Source of the DNA: Arthrospiribacter ruber
Lineage (GTDB): Bacteria > Bacteroidota > Bacteroidia > Cytophagales > Cyclobacteriaceae
DNA length: 33,588 nt
Direction: 5' to 3'
Assembly (NCBI RefSeq): GCF_019343195.1
Contig: NZ_RPHB01000016.1
Location: 1-33,588, forward strand
In this document: positions 18,870 through 26,967 of the stretch, piece after piece
How the letters are laid out: each line of letters begins with the position of its first letter
Numbering within the stretch: position 1 is the first letter of the stretch
Notes under the pieces: model-generated
Told to the model about the DNA's origin: nothing
Databases searched by the model: none
Seen by the model: only the letters and a program-made list of their open reading frames with translations
Program-made: the position numbers and the translations under genes

Positions 18870-18886
18870 TTTTTTTTTTTTTTTTC
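18870..18886. repeat. T17 homopolymer tract
   Basis: Seventeen consecutive T on the plus strand (A on the minus strand) lie 15 bp beyond the cas6 stop and just after the last plus-strand small ORF. Such tracts are unstable; this one may act as a plus-strand terminator tail or mark the end of the inserted segment. Confidence 0.8.
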
Positions 18887-18900
18887 CTTACCTTCAAGAA

Positions 18901-19692
18901 TTAACTTTTCACCTCCACACAGCCAAAACCCTGACTACCTAAGTGTCCAAATCCTGCGTGGTAGCCGATCTCATGCAGCTCAACAGGAGCTTTTAACTCA
19001 AATTCAAAGCTGTAGCCTATAAGTTGGGTTTCTTTTTCGGTCAGTTGTTTGATTTTGACCCCATTCTTGAAAACCCTGCCAATAGGAGTAAATTCAAACT
19101 CAGGGATTTGGCCTCCGGTAGGGGATTCATCCCATTGATTGGCCAATTCATAAGCTTTGGATTTTGAAAGCAGGTTTTGCATTAAAAGAATTCCATAGTC
19201 ACTGTTTTCCGGATGGAGGTAATCTTCTCCGCCACCAGACCTTTTTCTGCGGAGGAACACAGGTGAAAGACATCTGTACCTCATATTTTCCTTAAACAAA
19301 GGAGGCTGTACTGCCTCGATGGAACTTACCTGGTAAAATGCCCTGCTGATTTTGTCACCTAATACAAATTCCTGATCTAAAAACAGCCCCTTTATGAATT
19401 CTTCAGCGGCTTTGTCAACCAGGAAACTGATCTCAAAGAAGGCAGCATTTCCTTGGTGATGGATACGTCCTGCATCTTTGATTACCTTAAACTGCTCGAA
19501 AAATATCCTTGAGAAAGTGAACAGTCTAAACTTTTTGCCATAAGCCAAATACCCCTCTTCATGCAAAAACTTACTGAACTCACTATCTGCCCGATCTATG
19601 GTCTTATATATAGCAGCAGAAAGTTCATACTGATAATTGATCGGTAAGAAACTCTCTTTACCTGTTTTGTTGATATATATCCGGAATCGCAT
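18901..19692 (-). CDS. cas6: CRISPR RNA endonuclease Cas6
   Basis: I place the start at ATG 19692 (MRFRIYINKTGKESFLPINY), giving 263 residues; the longer frame to 19740 adds a Lys-rich stretch atypical of Cas6. The double-ferredoxin RAMP ends with the glycine-rich loop GYHAGFGHLGSQGFG. His44 in KFLHEEG is a candidate general base. Cas6 cuts the precursor within each repeat and leaves the 8-nt ATTGAAAT handle. It is the first gene of the cas direction but is separated from cas8 by about 990 bp with opposite-strand ORFs, so cas8 and downstream genes need their own promoter. Confidence 0.93.
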   Translation of the reverse strand: MRFRIYINKTGKESFLPINYQYELSAAIYKTIDRADSEFSKFLHEEGYLAYGKKFRLFTFSRIFFEQFKVIKDAGRIHHQGNAAFFEISFLVDKAAEEFIKGLFLDQEFVLGDKISRAFYQVSSIEAVQPPLFKENMRYRCLSPVFLRRKRSGGGEDYLHPENSDYGILLMQNLLSKSKAYELANQWDESPTGGQIPEFEFTPIGRVFKNGVKIKQLTEKETQLIGYSFEFELKAPVELHEIGYHAGFGHLGSQGFGCVEVKS

Positions 19693-19740
19693 AGGCTTAC
19701 ATTTTTTTTTCAAGCTAGTCGCTAAGATTTTATTTATCAA

Positions 19741-20063
19741 AAGATTGACATGTATTGTCTGTCTTTAATTTCTTTACAAAAAAGGCAGGCTGTAAGATTT
19801 AAAATAAATGAATAGTAGTCAATCCCCTGTACAGGGTAATTTTGACCTAAAACCTGAAAAAAAACTCCGGATTTTTACGGGTTTTGATGGCTGCTTGCCA
19901 AAAAATTGCTGCTAAATGTTATCCCCTATCCAAAAGTCCAAGAATCCACTACTTTTATTGAGGAGAGAAAGGGAGGGGAGGACTTCCTAAAATCCACCAA
20001 CCAGCCTACTATTCCACCTAGCAAGCTTTTCAACCTGCGGATGTCAGTCAGCAGCCACTAACC
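19741..20063. other. Intergenic region upstream of cas6
   Basis: I see no gene here. It should hold the cas6 promoter, but no convincing TAnnTTTG box was found. The perfect palindrome CCCTGTACAGGG followed by TAATTTTGACC at 19825-19847 is one of four dispersed copies in the window (others at 26952, 27284 and 31992). A purine-rich stretch lies at about 19961-19982. Confidence 0.7.
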
Positions 20064-20104
20064 AAAATCCCTGATAGATGAATGCATCAATCAGGGATTT
20101 TTTT
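20064..20104 (-). terminator. Bidirectional terminator after rloB
   Basis: AAAATCCCTGAT and ATCAGGGATTTT form a 12-bp inverted repeat around a 14-base loop, with T-runs in both reading directions. It lies 45 bp beyond the stop of the minus-strand rloB-like gene and separates the ATPase/RloB unit from the cas6 upstream region. Confidence 0.8.
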
Positions 20105-20148
20105 CGAGGGCATTTGGCAAGTGTGCTAAATGTTGGAGGTTCGGCTTT

Positions 20149-20790
20149 CTATTCAAAGTGCTTTTTTAATTCGTCTGACTTAAATAATAAACCCATTTCG
20201 CACATTGCTTTCTTAGGGTTTTCATTGTCAAAATTTCCAAGAGCAAAAGAATTATCTATAGCTTGTTTTAATTTTGGTTTTAATTTTAAATAAATGTCAT
20301 CATTTTGTTTCGTGAAGAATTTTTGTGTCTTTTCGTAATTCTTCAAGTGTTTTTTTAGTTGTGTTTCTGCACTTGAACAAGTGCCGAAGTATTTTGATGT
20401 TTTTTCAAAATGGAGTAGGAACCAAAACTCAATACATGGATTATTTACAATAACAACAACGTTTGTATAGTTTTTAATGAGGTCGGTTCTGTATTCTTCA
20501 AATGTTTTAAGTGGTGATTTTTTGCCTTTTGGAGCTTCATTATCTTCCTTGATAAGGGTATCTAGGTCAATTATCCAAAAAACTTTTGTAAATTCTTTGC
20601 CCGATAAATCACAAACTAAATTGTACTGTTCTTCCAAGCTTTTTTTGTTTGGGATTTCGGGTTTTATACTAACACGAATATCCCGTTCGTTTCTCTTTAG
20701 CATTTGCAAATACCAAACTTCTGTTTCTCCATCCACTACAAGAGCGAAAGAAGGATTAATTTTGTGTATAATCTTCTTGGGCTTTCTCAT
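20149..20790 (-). CDS. rloB: RloB-family TOPRIM-like protein
   Basis: The 213-residue protein has ALVVDGETEVWYL near the start (Glu22/Glu24), a strand VFWIIDLDT (Asp75, Asp77) and VNNPCIEFWFLLHFE at 115-129, the typical RloB arrangement of a TOPRIM-like nuclease fold. RloB is encoded next to an AAA ATPase in restriction-linked and AbiL-type loci. Its ATG overlaps the stop of the ATPase gene by 4 nt, so the two are translationally coupled. The gene ends 45 bp before a strong terminator. Confidence 0.82.
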   Translation of the reverse strand: MRKPKKIIHKINPSFALVVDGETEVWYLQMLKRNERDIRVSIKPEIPNKKSLEEQYNLVCDLSGKEFTKVFWIIDLDTLIKEDNEAPKGKKSPLKTFEEYRTDLIKNYTNVVVIVNNPCIEFWFLLHFEKTSKYFGTCSSAETQLKKHLKNYEKTQKFFTKQNDDIYLKLKPKLKQAIDNSFALGNFDNENPKKAMCEMGLLFKSDELKKHFE

Positions 20791-22085
20791 AGACTTAAAT
20801 CAATGAAAGTGTCGCCCAAATTAGGTGTTCCACTTAATTTACCGCTTTTGTAAGCGTTTAAAATATTTGTAGTATTTCTTACAACAGAGCTATCAAAATC
20901 AGTCAATGAATAAAGCTCAGTCGAACAACTTTCTTGTTTGTCTGTAAACCATATTGCATCATTTCTGAAAATATCTTTATTATCTAAAATTTCTCTATTG
21001 TGGGTGGTTGCAATGATTTGAGAATTTTTAGAATTCAAAAGAAAAGAAAGAATAAAATGTAAATATAAATCAGGGTGTAATGAAGCTTCTAACTCATCAA
21101 TTGGAAAGGCTGTAGAGTTTTTGATTAACAAAGCCAATAAGCCCGCAAATCCATAGTAACGCCTTGTTCCTTGCGATTCAAATTCTAAAGGTAAGGTGTA
21201 TTTAGAGTTATTTACTGTATGTTCAAATTCAACATTTACGGCTGTTACCTTGCCTTTTTCTTCTAATTCCTTAACCTTATCACTATGCTCTTTAACTTGC
21301 CTTTTCAAAAACTCAATTAAACCATCAGGTATATTTTCTTCTTTCTCTTCAATAACGATATCCGAAATATTAAAGTCGGCTTTCTTTAATATTGTTATAA
21401 CATCAGCTTTAGAAATTTCTTTACTTTCAATTCGTGAAGTAACAAATCCTTCTAATTCAGTTCGTGTATAAACCAATGGCCTTAGATAATTTTCAAACCA
21501 ATCAATAACTTCCTGTAATTCTCTGAGATCAATATTGGTTTTTAAATATCCACCAAGAACAGTATTGTTCCAAAGCGTATTAGCTTCAAGTGTTTTTTCA
21601 AAAACCTTATCTGTCGAAATTTTACTTCCAAATGATATTTCAGTAAACTGATTCAACAAATTAGTTTTTCTTTTAAAAACATTAGCTTTATTAGGGTTGT
21701 GAAAATATAACTCCTCAGTCACAATGGCTTTCTTGAAAAATTCTACTTCGTAAAAGTATTTAATGTCATTATGAAAAAACTCAATAGAAATAATTGAGTT
21801 CTGCTTAGGTGTTTTTGGGTCAAACAAAAAAGGATTAAAGTCTAATTCATTAGTTTTTTTACGCTCTGGTTCAAGAACAATGTCTCTTAAAAAATTAAGA
21901 GCTTTCAAAATTGTTGTTTTTCCAGATGCGTTTGCTCCATAAATCAAGGCAAGCTTTAAAATTCTCTGTCCACCAAAATTCACGATATAAGCGTCTTCAA
22001 GGTGTGTCGATTTGTCTGCCTCAAAAGAAAGAGTTTGCTTGTCTTTTATTGAACCAAAATTTTGAATACTAAAGTTGACAATCAT
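20787..22085 (-). CDS. rloA: AAA15-type ATPase (RloA/AbiLi-like)
   Basis: I start at ATG 22085 (MIVNFSIQNFGSIKDKQTLS), giving 432 residues; upstream sequence in the frame is non-coding promoter DNA. Walker A is GANASGKT at 50-57. Near the C-terminus are the Walker-B-like segment IDELEASLHPDL and the H-switch ATTHNREIL, as in ABC/OLD-like ATPases that sense phage or DNA ends. With the RloB partner it forms a two-gene unit matching the RloAB/AbiL abortive-infection architecture. It has a good promoter at 22116-22123. Confidence 0.82.
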   Translation of the reverse strand: MIVNFSIQNFGSIKDKQTLSFEADKSTHLEDAYIVNFGGQRILKLALIYGANASGKTTILKALNFLRDIVLEPERKKTNELDFNPFLFDPKTPKQNSIISIEFFHNDIKYFYEVEFFKKAIVTEELYFHNPNKANVFKRKTNLLNQFTEISFGSKISTDKVFEKTLEANTLWNNTVLGGYLKTNIDLRELQEVIDWFENYLRPLVYTRTELEGFVTSRIESKEISKADVITILKKADFNISDIVIEEKEENIPDGLIEFLKRQVKEHSDKVKELEEKGKVTAVNVEFEHTVNNSKYTLPLEFESQGTRRYYGFAGLLALLIKNSTAFPIDELEASLHPDLYLHFILSFLLNSKNSQIIATTHNREILDNKDIFRNDAIWFTDKQESCSTELYSLTDFDSSVVRNTTNILNAYKSGKLSGTPNLGDTFIDLSL

Positions 22086-22115
22086 TTTTTTTATCTTAAT
22101 GTTGTAAGTTGACTG

Positions 22116-22123
22116 CAAATATA
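22116..22123 (-). promoter_or_regulatory. Promoter -7 box for the rloAB unit
   Basis: On the minus strand this reads TATATTTG, a perfect TAnnTTTG box, about 31 bp before the chosen rloA ATG. It supports the short start of rloA. Confidence 0.65.
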
Positions 22124-22164
22124 CGGATAAAAAAAAGTGAAAAACGGATTTTTTACGTCTAAAA

Positions 22165-22179
22165 TGTAATCCGATTACA
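22165..22179. promoter_or_regulatory. 15-bp palindrome upstream of rloAB
   Basis: TGTAATCCGATTACA is a perfect palindrome about a central C, about 42 bp upstream of the -7 box on the minus strand. It has the size of a dimeric regulator site, but no regulator is encoded nearby. Confidence 0.5.
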
Positions 22180-22216
22180 AAATTTAATAATTGAGAGGTG
22201 TTTACTTTATTAAAAA

Positions 22217-22245
22217 GGTGGGAAGTGGGGGACTCGAACACCCGC
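22217..22245 (-). other. tRNA 3'-end-like fragment
   Basis: On the minus strand it reads as a T-arm (loop TTCGAGT with a 5-bp stem, one mismatch) followed by ACTTCCC and ACC, like the 3' end of a tRNA without the 5' half. Such remnants often mark the attachment ends of integrated elements. No matching full tRNA gene is in the window. Confidence 0.4.
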
Positions 22246-22330
22246 TCTATACACTGAATTCAGATTACAATTAAAGTTGTCTCAATGTCTTATAGTATGA
22301 AATACGGATGCCTTTCTTCCCGCGAGAGCA

Positions 22331-22483
22331 AAAGTCAGATCTTGTAAGCTTAGCACCTGAGAAAACCAACCCTCCAGTAGATGAACTTCCGTACAACGGA
22401 TCGCCTGATACACTCTTTTCGCTATTGTAAATTTTATAAATACCTTTAAAAAATTACTTGGTATTTAATACAGTACCTTGATT
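22331..22483. repeat. Dispersed gene-end repeat, copy A
   Basis: About 150 bp is clearly similar to 27635-27785 (copy C); its last part also matches 24599-24647 (copy B). Shared words include CTTGTAAGCT, GAGAAAACCA, CAGTAGATGAA and AAAAATTACTTGG. It lies directly beyond the stop of the AbiEii-like gene, as copies B and C lie beyond the stops of the apeA-like and gajB-like genes. Confidence 0.8.
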
Positions 22484-22515
22484 TAGCCTTTATGTCCGAT
22501 TCAGAAAGCCTCCTT

Positions 22516-23625
22516 TTATTCATTCTTGCTGGTATTTAGAAGTTGCACAGTTTGATACCAGTAGTAAAAGGAGGATTTATCCGGCTGTCTCTTTAATTTG
22601 TTTAGAAAATTCCATTCCTGGTTTTCAATGCTAAGGGATTTTATTTCTTGACCATCAAAATAACCTATTGGGCTTAGATCATTCAGTAGAAGTTTGGTTG
22701 CTAAATATGCAATGCGGGCCGAAGCAGAAATAGCATCGTCAATCCTGAAATTTCCACTCATTAGAAATCCAGTGCCAAAAGCACGGATTCCCTTTTGCAG
22801 TTCTGCAAACTTTGCTTGCTCATCTTTCGTACCGCTACCACGTTTCGCAATGATTAGGCAAGTATCAATGGTGTCTTGCAAGACAATTTCAGGGGTTAGG
22901 GTTCTTATTGAATCTTCATTTTTTCTATAGGCGATTTCATGTTCTGCAAAGGCGTTAAAGCTTGCAGCCACAATTTTCATGTTTTGAATCTGTTCGAATA
23001 ATTTGCTTAAATCAAATAGTTGCTTACAGATTTCCATGGAGAATGGCTGATTGTCTTTTCCTTTGAAATATGGAATTCCAATAGTGTTCGGGGCAAAAGC
23101 GGTGAGCTTGTCGCCAGTTATGGAATCAATGGATGGTAGGTGTACCGTAAATAGTTTTTCTGTTTCTATCCACTTAGTTTTAATGGGTTTTTCAATCAGC
23201 TCCGGATAGATTGAATCTTCAATCAATACATCCAGCAAGATGGTACCGGATCCTTGCATTTTTGTATCAAAGAAAAATTTATAATGTGCTTTTGGAATTC
23301 CCGGCTTATAACTCCGATGTTCATCTGGGTCGTAACCCTAGAATTTAGATGTTTCAATAACTTTTTGAAGAATAGACTCAAGCGTTTCTCGCTCGACCTT
23401 ACAAATGATATCAATATCAATTGAAAAACGATTGTCTTCTTCCAATAATAACACAAGGCTTGTACCTCCTTTGAAAATAAAATTAAGACCATTGGCTTTG
23501 AGCTGTTCTAACAGATGGAGGGCATAGATCATTTTCTCCAAGATAATCTTATCAATCCGTTTGTGATTTTTTTGCTTTTTGAAGCCGTCCAACCACTCTT
23601 CTGTGAAACACTGCTCTCTTATCAT
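22516..23625 (-). pseudogene. abiEii: AbiEii-type nucleotidyltransferase toxin with in-frame amber stop
   Basis: A single 370-codon frame runs through both halves with one TAG at 23338-23340. The N-terminal half has FKGGTSL (51-57) and FSIDIDI (67-73), the nucleotidyltransferase metal-binding pattern of AbiEii. The frame continues after the stop as GYDPDEHRSYKPGIPKAHYK into MQGSGTILLDV, with a typical AbiEii C-terminal part. No frameshift is needed, so one base change made the break. AbiEii toxins modify tRNA or other substrates with nucleotides and are neutralised by AbiEi. It starts 4 nt inside the end of the antitoxin gene. Inactivation is likely unless the amber codon is suppressed or is a sequencing error. 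Confidence 0.85.
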
Positions 23626-24386
23626 TCGATAATGTCTTTTACAAGGTAATACATGTGATTTGTCATAAACTGTTTTATTTCCTGTTCTCTATCTCTCCTT
23701 TTCGCATAGCTGAACAGTTTAGTAAAGTTGATTGCATATTTACTTATTGCATTTTCATAGATATGTATCAACTCAGATCCATGTAGATAGTAGAATAGTT
23801 TTTCTTCCGTAAATAAATCGACCAATATTTTTTCCAAAAGAGGCGTATAGACCTTTAGTTTTTTCTCGGTTCTTCTTGCAATTGGCGAACGGGTAATTAG
23901 CTTTTTGATTACAACAGGATGTTCACTCTCAGCGATGTAAAATTCAATAGCCTTATCATCGGGGTTAAGGAAAAGCTCATTTTTTGATGAGTCTTTTAGT
24001 TCATAGTACAAAGATTCAATGAAGTTCTTTTCAATATCAATGAGTATAATTTTTTTGCTTGTCTGATGTTGTGAAAATTCATTTAACCACTTCGTTTCCC
24101 ACAAACAATGTTTGGTGTCCTCAAATTTGTAAGTAACCTTTTTAGCAAGCTTAATGAGTTCTTGGGATATTTCAGGTTTGTATTTGGGTTTATATGAAAT
24201 GGCATAAAGACCTCTCTTGAGCGATCTGATAATGTTTTTATTTTTTAAGTCATAGATTCTCCATCCGAAAGTCCCTTCTTTTAGGTCGGGTTCTAAATGT
24301 CGATAGAATTCAAAGAGATCTTGCCTGGTGAAAGACTCTCTGCCCTTAAATTCTTCAATCAGTTTATTTTCTATGATTTTCGGCAT
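23622..24386 (-). CDS. abiEi: AbiEi-type antitoxin (DUF6577-like)
   Basis: I choose ATG 24386 (MPKIIENKLIEEFKGRESFT), 254 residues; the longer frame uses TTG. Residues near 15-70 form a winged-helix-like segment (FTRQDLFEFYRHLEP to IIRSLKRGLYAISY), expected to bind the operator. The rest resembles the antitoxin domain that neutralises AbiEii without direct RNA contact. It overlaps the toxin gene by 4 nt. The inverted repeats at 24394-24475 just upstream are likely its autoregulatory sites. Confidence 0.78.
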   Translation of the reverse strand: MPKIIENKLIEEFKGRESFTRQDLFEFYRHLEPDLKEGTFGWRIYDLKNKNIIRSLKRGLYAISYKPKYKPEISQELIKLAKKVTYKFEDTKHCLWETKWLNEFSQHQTSKKIILIDIEKNFIESLYYELKDSSKNELFLNPDDKAIEFYIAESEHPVVIKKLITRSPIARRTEKKLKVYTPLLEKILVDLFTEEKLFYYLHGSELIHIYENAISKYAINFTKLFSYAKRRDREQEIKQFMTNHMYYLVKDIIE

Positions 24387-24393
24387 TAATTCC

Positions 24394-24429
24394 AATTTTT
24401 GCCAAAACTACAAAATTTTGGCGAATATT
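24394..24429. promoter_or_regulatory. Putative AbiEi operator
   Basis: AATTTTTGCCAAAA and TTTTGGCGAATATT are inverted arms (12 of 14 bases pair) directly upstream of the antitoxin start, and ATTGGTAAAAATTGG follows at 24461-24475. AbiEi antitoxins repress their own operon by binding paired inverted repeats at the promoter, so this is the expected place. Confidence 0.55.
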
Positions 24430-24489
24430 TGAAATCAAAAAAATGCCAGTAAATTAAAATATTGGTAAAAATTGGAAATCCTGAGGGAT

Positions 24490-24590
24490 GGAAGATTTGG
24501 CTCTTTTGCAAGCTTGCAGTAGGCCGAGCGGCATTTGGCTGTATTTTTCCCACAGCCAAAAACGCAAGACTTGCAAATGTGTGTTGGCAG
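24490..24590. other. attC-like foldable intergenic site
   Basis: Two nested stems are visible: TTTGCAAG (24505-24512) with CTTGCAAA (24570-24577), and inside it TTTGGCTGT (24534-24542) with ACAGCCAAA (24552-24560), both perfect. GTTGGC at 24583-24588 sits outside the outer stem. The whole stretch could fold as one long single-strand hairpin, similar in scale to integron recombination sites. No integrase is in the window. Confidence 0.45.
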
Positions 24591-24598
24591 AAATTTTC

Positions 24599-24647
24599 AA
24601 ATAAAAACCTTTAAAAATTACTTGGAATTTAAGACAGTACCTCGATT
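24599..24647. repeat. Dispersed gene-end repeat, copy B
   Basis: These 49 bp are nearly identical to the end of copy C at 27635-27785 (AAAAATTACTTGGAATTTAA is shared exactly) and similar to copy A. It ends 11 bp beyond the stop of the apeA-like gene. Confidence 0.8.
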
Positions 24648-24657
24648 GTGCTTTCGT

Positions 24658-26034
24658 TCATTTTTCCTTTAACTCCAATAGTTGATTTCTGTTAACTACT
24701 TTCATTGTGTATTCTGAGCCGATACCCAATTTGTTAAAAAGAATTACCAGCAAGATTTTAAGTAAGCCCCTGTTGAAATTCGGGTACTCCTTGAGTTCCA
24801 TTCGATATTCACATTTGTTACAGAGGTGAGCTAAATGATTGCGACTATCCACTAATTTATTAATGAAAAGATCGTAATCTAGCTTCCAAAGCTCTAAAGA
24901 GTGTTTTTCGTACTCTTTGAGATAATCTGAAACTTTATCCTTCAAAGTTCTCCTATTTACTTTCTTAATCTTGGCTTTCAGATAATTGATTGTATTCTTA
25001 GGAATGTTTTCCCTTTCCAAAATAGCAATGTGCCTTTCATCTTTATTTGATAGTTCCTTCACATCATTCTTTGAAGGCATATCTTTTTCTATCAGCTTTT
25101 CCAATGCAAAGACCAAGTTCAAAAAGGTACTTTCATGATTTTTTGAAGTATTCGATAATGACTCCACAATTTTTAGAACCGAATACTCGTATTTTAGTCT
25201 CACTTTTTTCCAGGATTCAAAGAAGGATTTCAATTCAGTCTGATCTTTTAAAGAATTTAGGTCTATGAAGAATTCGTGAGTGAGCGGGTTGGATTCGCTA
25301 TTGTTTAAAGGTTCAAATCGAACGTTTCTAGTGTTTCGATAACAATAGTGACTTTTTTCTTCAGTTGAATAAAGAGTAATGGGAGTAGTTATAACTGTGT
25401 TTGTTCCCATCATAAGAATAAACAGCTGCTCAATTTCTAGAAGGAAATCGAAAATTTCATGAAAATTAAGAGTCCCCTTCAAATCGCAATAGAGCCATGA
25501 TTCCTGTTCAAGAGTGTAATTTGAGTATGGGTTGATTATTGGGACTGTATGGGCGTGAGTAATCCTTAATTCATAGTTGTCATCGTTGTATAGAATCAAA
25601 TCATCCAAATTCTGAACAATTCTTTTAACACCTGCAATTTTATCTCCTTCATAAAATGATTCGAAAAAATCAAGTCCAGTCCAACTAGTTAGATAATCCA
25701 ATCGGAAGTTAATTGCATTGAATTCTATCTTCTTACCTGAATCCCTAGTTATTATATGAGTAGGAGCATAAATGAAATAATCAAAGTTGACAAAGTTCGT
25801 CCTATGAAAAGGATGAGGTGGTTTTAGAGTACAATTACAAAAAATACAAGATTCGCCATTATCCAAATGGCCATAAATTATTTCAACAGTTGACTTGTGG
25901 TTCTTTCTTGAATAAAAATGTCCAAATAGATCGATGTATGCTGTGCCATTGAGAAATTTCAAAACCCCAAAGACGATGTTTTTGTCTTCACCAGCAATGA
26001 AAAATTCTCCTTTGTAGTTCTTATTATATTTCAT
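24658..26034 (-). CDS. apeA: ApeA-like HEPN-domain antiphage protein
   Basis: The 458-residue protein has a beta-rich N-terminal half and a helical C-terminal half with the HEPN ribonuclease motif DSRNHLAHL (Arg398, His403, Rx4H). Length and layout match ApeA, a single-gene antiphage system thought to cut RNA when phage is sensed. The N-terminal part has a Cys cluster CIFCNC at 63-68 whose role I cannot assign. It is a one-gene unit between a group II intron fragment upstream and copy B of the gene-end repeat downstream. No promoter box was confirmed. Confidence 0.78.
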   Translation of the reverse strand: MKYNKNYKGEFFIAGEDKNIVFGVLKFLNGTAYIDLFGHFYSRKNHKSTVEIIYGHLDNGESCIFCNCTLKPPHPFHRTNFVNFDYFIYAPTHIITRDSGKKIEFNAINFRLDYLTSWTGLDFFESFYEGDKIAGVKRIVQNLDDLILYNDDNYELRITHAHTVPIINPYSNYTLEQESWLYCDLKGTLNFHEIFDFLLEIEQLFILMMGTNTVITTPITLYSTEEKSHYCYRNTRNVRFEPLNNSESNPLTHEFFIDLNSLKDQTELKSFFESWKKVRLKYEYSVLKIVESLSNTSKNHESTFLNLVFALEKLIEKDMPSKNDVKELSNKDERHIAILERENIPKNTINYLKAKIKKVNRRTLKDKVSDYLKEYEKHSLELWKLDYDLFINKLVDSRNHLAHLCNKCEYRMELKEYPNFNRGLLKILLVILFNKLGIGSEYTMKVVNRNQLLELKEK

Positions 26035-26179
26035 GAGGATTCACTAATGAAGCACAACGGTACGCGGCTAAGAAACGTGGTTCTTTCGAAGCGTTTAACT
26101 GTGAATCAAAGTTAAAGGTAAATTCGAGGTATATACTTTGCATTTGTGAAAATCCGCCCCATGATTTCTTAGGTGCTGT

Positions 26180-26475
26180 GTGTGCCTTGAATGGTGAATA
26201 TAGGTCAAAAAGTTGACCGTTCCAACGGGTGAAATGCCTGTGCCGACGAATGACGGCATCCCTTAAGCGCGGGGGTAACGTCCCGAAGCCAAGCAAGTGG
26301 CAAGTCCCGTACGTACGGGATGAAGTAAGCCAGACTGCGGTGTCTGTACTGACGAACAGAGCCTGTCCCACTGTGCGGGAAACCATATACGGAGGCTATG
26401 AGGTCGGATGAGGTGGCACAGCTTACCGAAGTCCGAAACCTCAGAAAGAGAAGAAGCACCAAAATAGTTTTGGAG
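26180..26475 (+). mobile_element. 5' fragment of a group II intron
   Basis: The fragment begins near GTGTGCC (GUGYG-type 5' end) and continues with conserved domain I words such as GACCGTTCCAACGGGTGAAA, GAACAGAGCCTGTCCCACTG and ATACGGAGGCTATGAGGTCG. A reverse-transcriptase ORF appears to begin at 26398 (MRSDEVAQLTEVRNLRKRRS) but runs only about 35 codons in recognisable form before the converging small gene. Domains II-VI and the maturase are missing, so it is a dead remnant. The plus-strand frame at 26037-26173 just before it is open and may be 5' exon sequence. Confidence 0.8.
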
Positions 26476-26479
26476 TTTC

Positions 26480-26809
26480 TCAGTCGCAATTTTCATACAA
26501 TTTCTCCAATGCATCTTCCCAGGATAACCAATAATCTTCTACCCATACTCTTAATTCTGAATCAGTAGTATTATTGTAAATATCTTTCATCCCATATGAC
26601 TCAAAATCTCCAATGATAATATCGTCCTTGTCAGGGTCATTTCCCCCATACCACTCTAAAAGTGCATAACCTATATTGGTTTCTACTATGAAATAGTCAC
26701 AACCACTTATTCTAAACACAACTTTCCCCTTTACCGCATAAGCTAAACTTGAAAGGAAAGTGAAGCATAAAATCATAACATAACGTATAGGGTAATTTTT
26801 GACACTCAT
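26480..26809 (-). CDS. Small secreted protein of unknown function
   Basis: The 109-residue protein has a clear signal peptide (MSVKNYPIRYVMILCFTFLS, likely cut after SLAYA at about 25). The mature part is acidic, with NDPDKDDIIIGDFESYG and several Trp and Tyr residues near the end. I do not recognise the family. It ends where the truncated intron sequence begins, and it has no partner gene. Confidence 0.6.
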   Translation of the reverse strand: MSVKNYPIRYVMILCFTFLSSLAYAVKGKVVFRISGCDYFIVETNIGYALLEWYGGNDPDKDDIIIGDFESYGMKDIYNNTTDSELRVWVEDYWLSWEDALEKLYENCD

Positions 26810-26827
26810 AATAAATTAAATTAGTTT

Positions 26828-26967
26828 TTAAATATTGCCTAACAATTACTTCTCAAAATAGTGAATAGCAATTCAATACGGTATGCCTTCAACATTTTTG
26901 CAGATATTTCCCAATTCCCAAGCCTACCCATTTCCCAACTCTCATAAAATACCCTGTACAGGGTAAT
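26828..26967. repeat. Dispersed intergenic repeat, copy 1
   Basis: It is similar over its length to 31867-32007. Both contain CTAACAATNACTT, AATAGNGNATAGCA, GCAGATATTTNCCAATNNCC-like words, CCTACCCATTTCC, and end with CATAAAATACCCTGTACAGG and GTAATTT. The 3' part with the palindrome CCCTGTACAGGG also occurs alone at 19825 and, with one change, at 27284. Confidence 0.75.

Noticed and set aside
17914-18897. A 327-codon open frame on the minus strand between cas6 and cas8
   Set aside because: It is Ser/Phe/Leu-rich low-complexity sequence antisense to three better small plus-strand ORFs and to the crRNA-like element, and it begins in the A17 tract.
26024-26514. Three overlapping minus-strand frames of 83-120 codons
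   Set aside because: They are antisense to the structured group II intron fragment, whose high G+C content keeps frames open.
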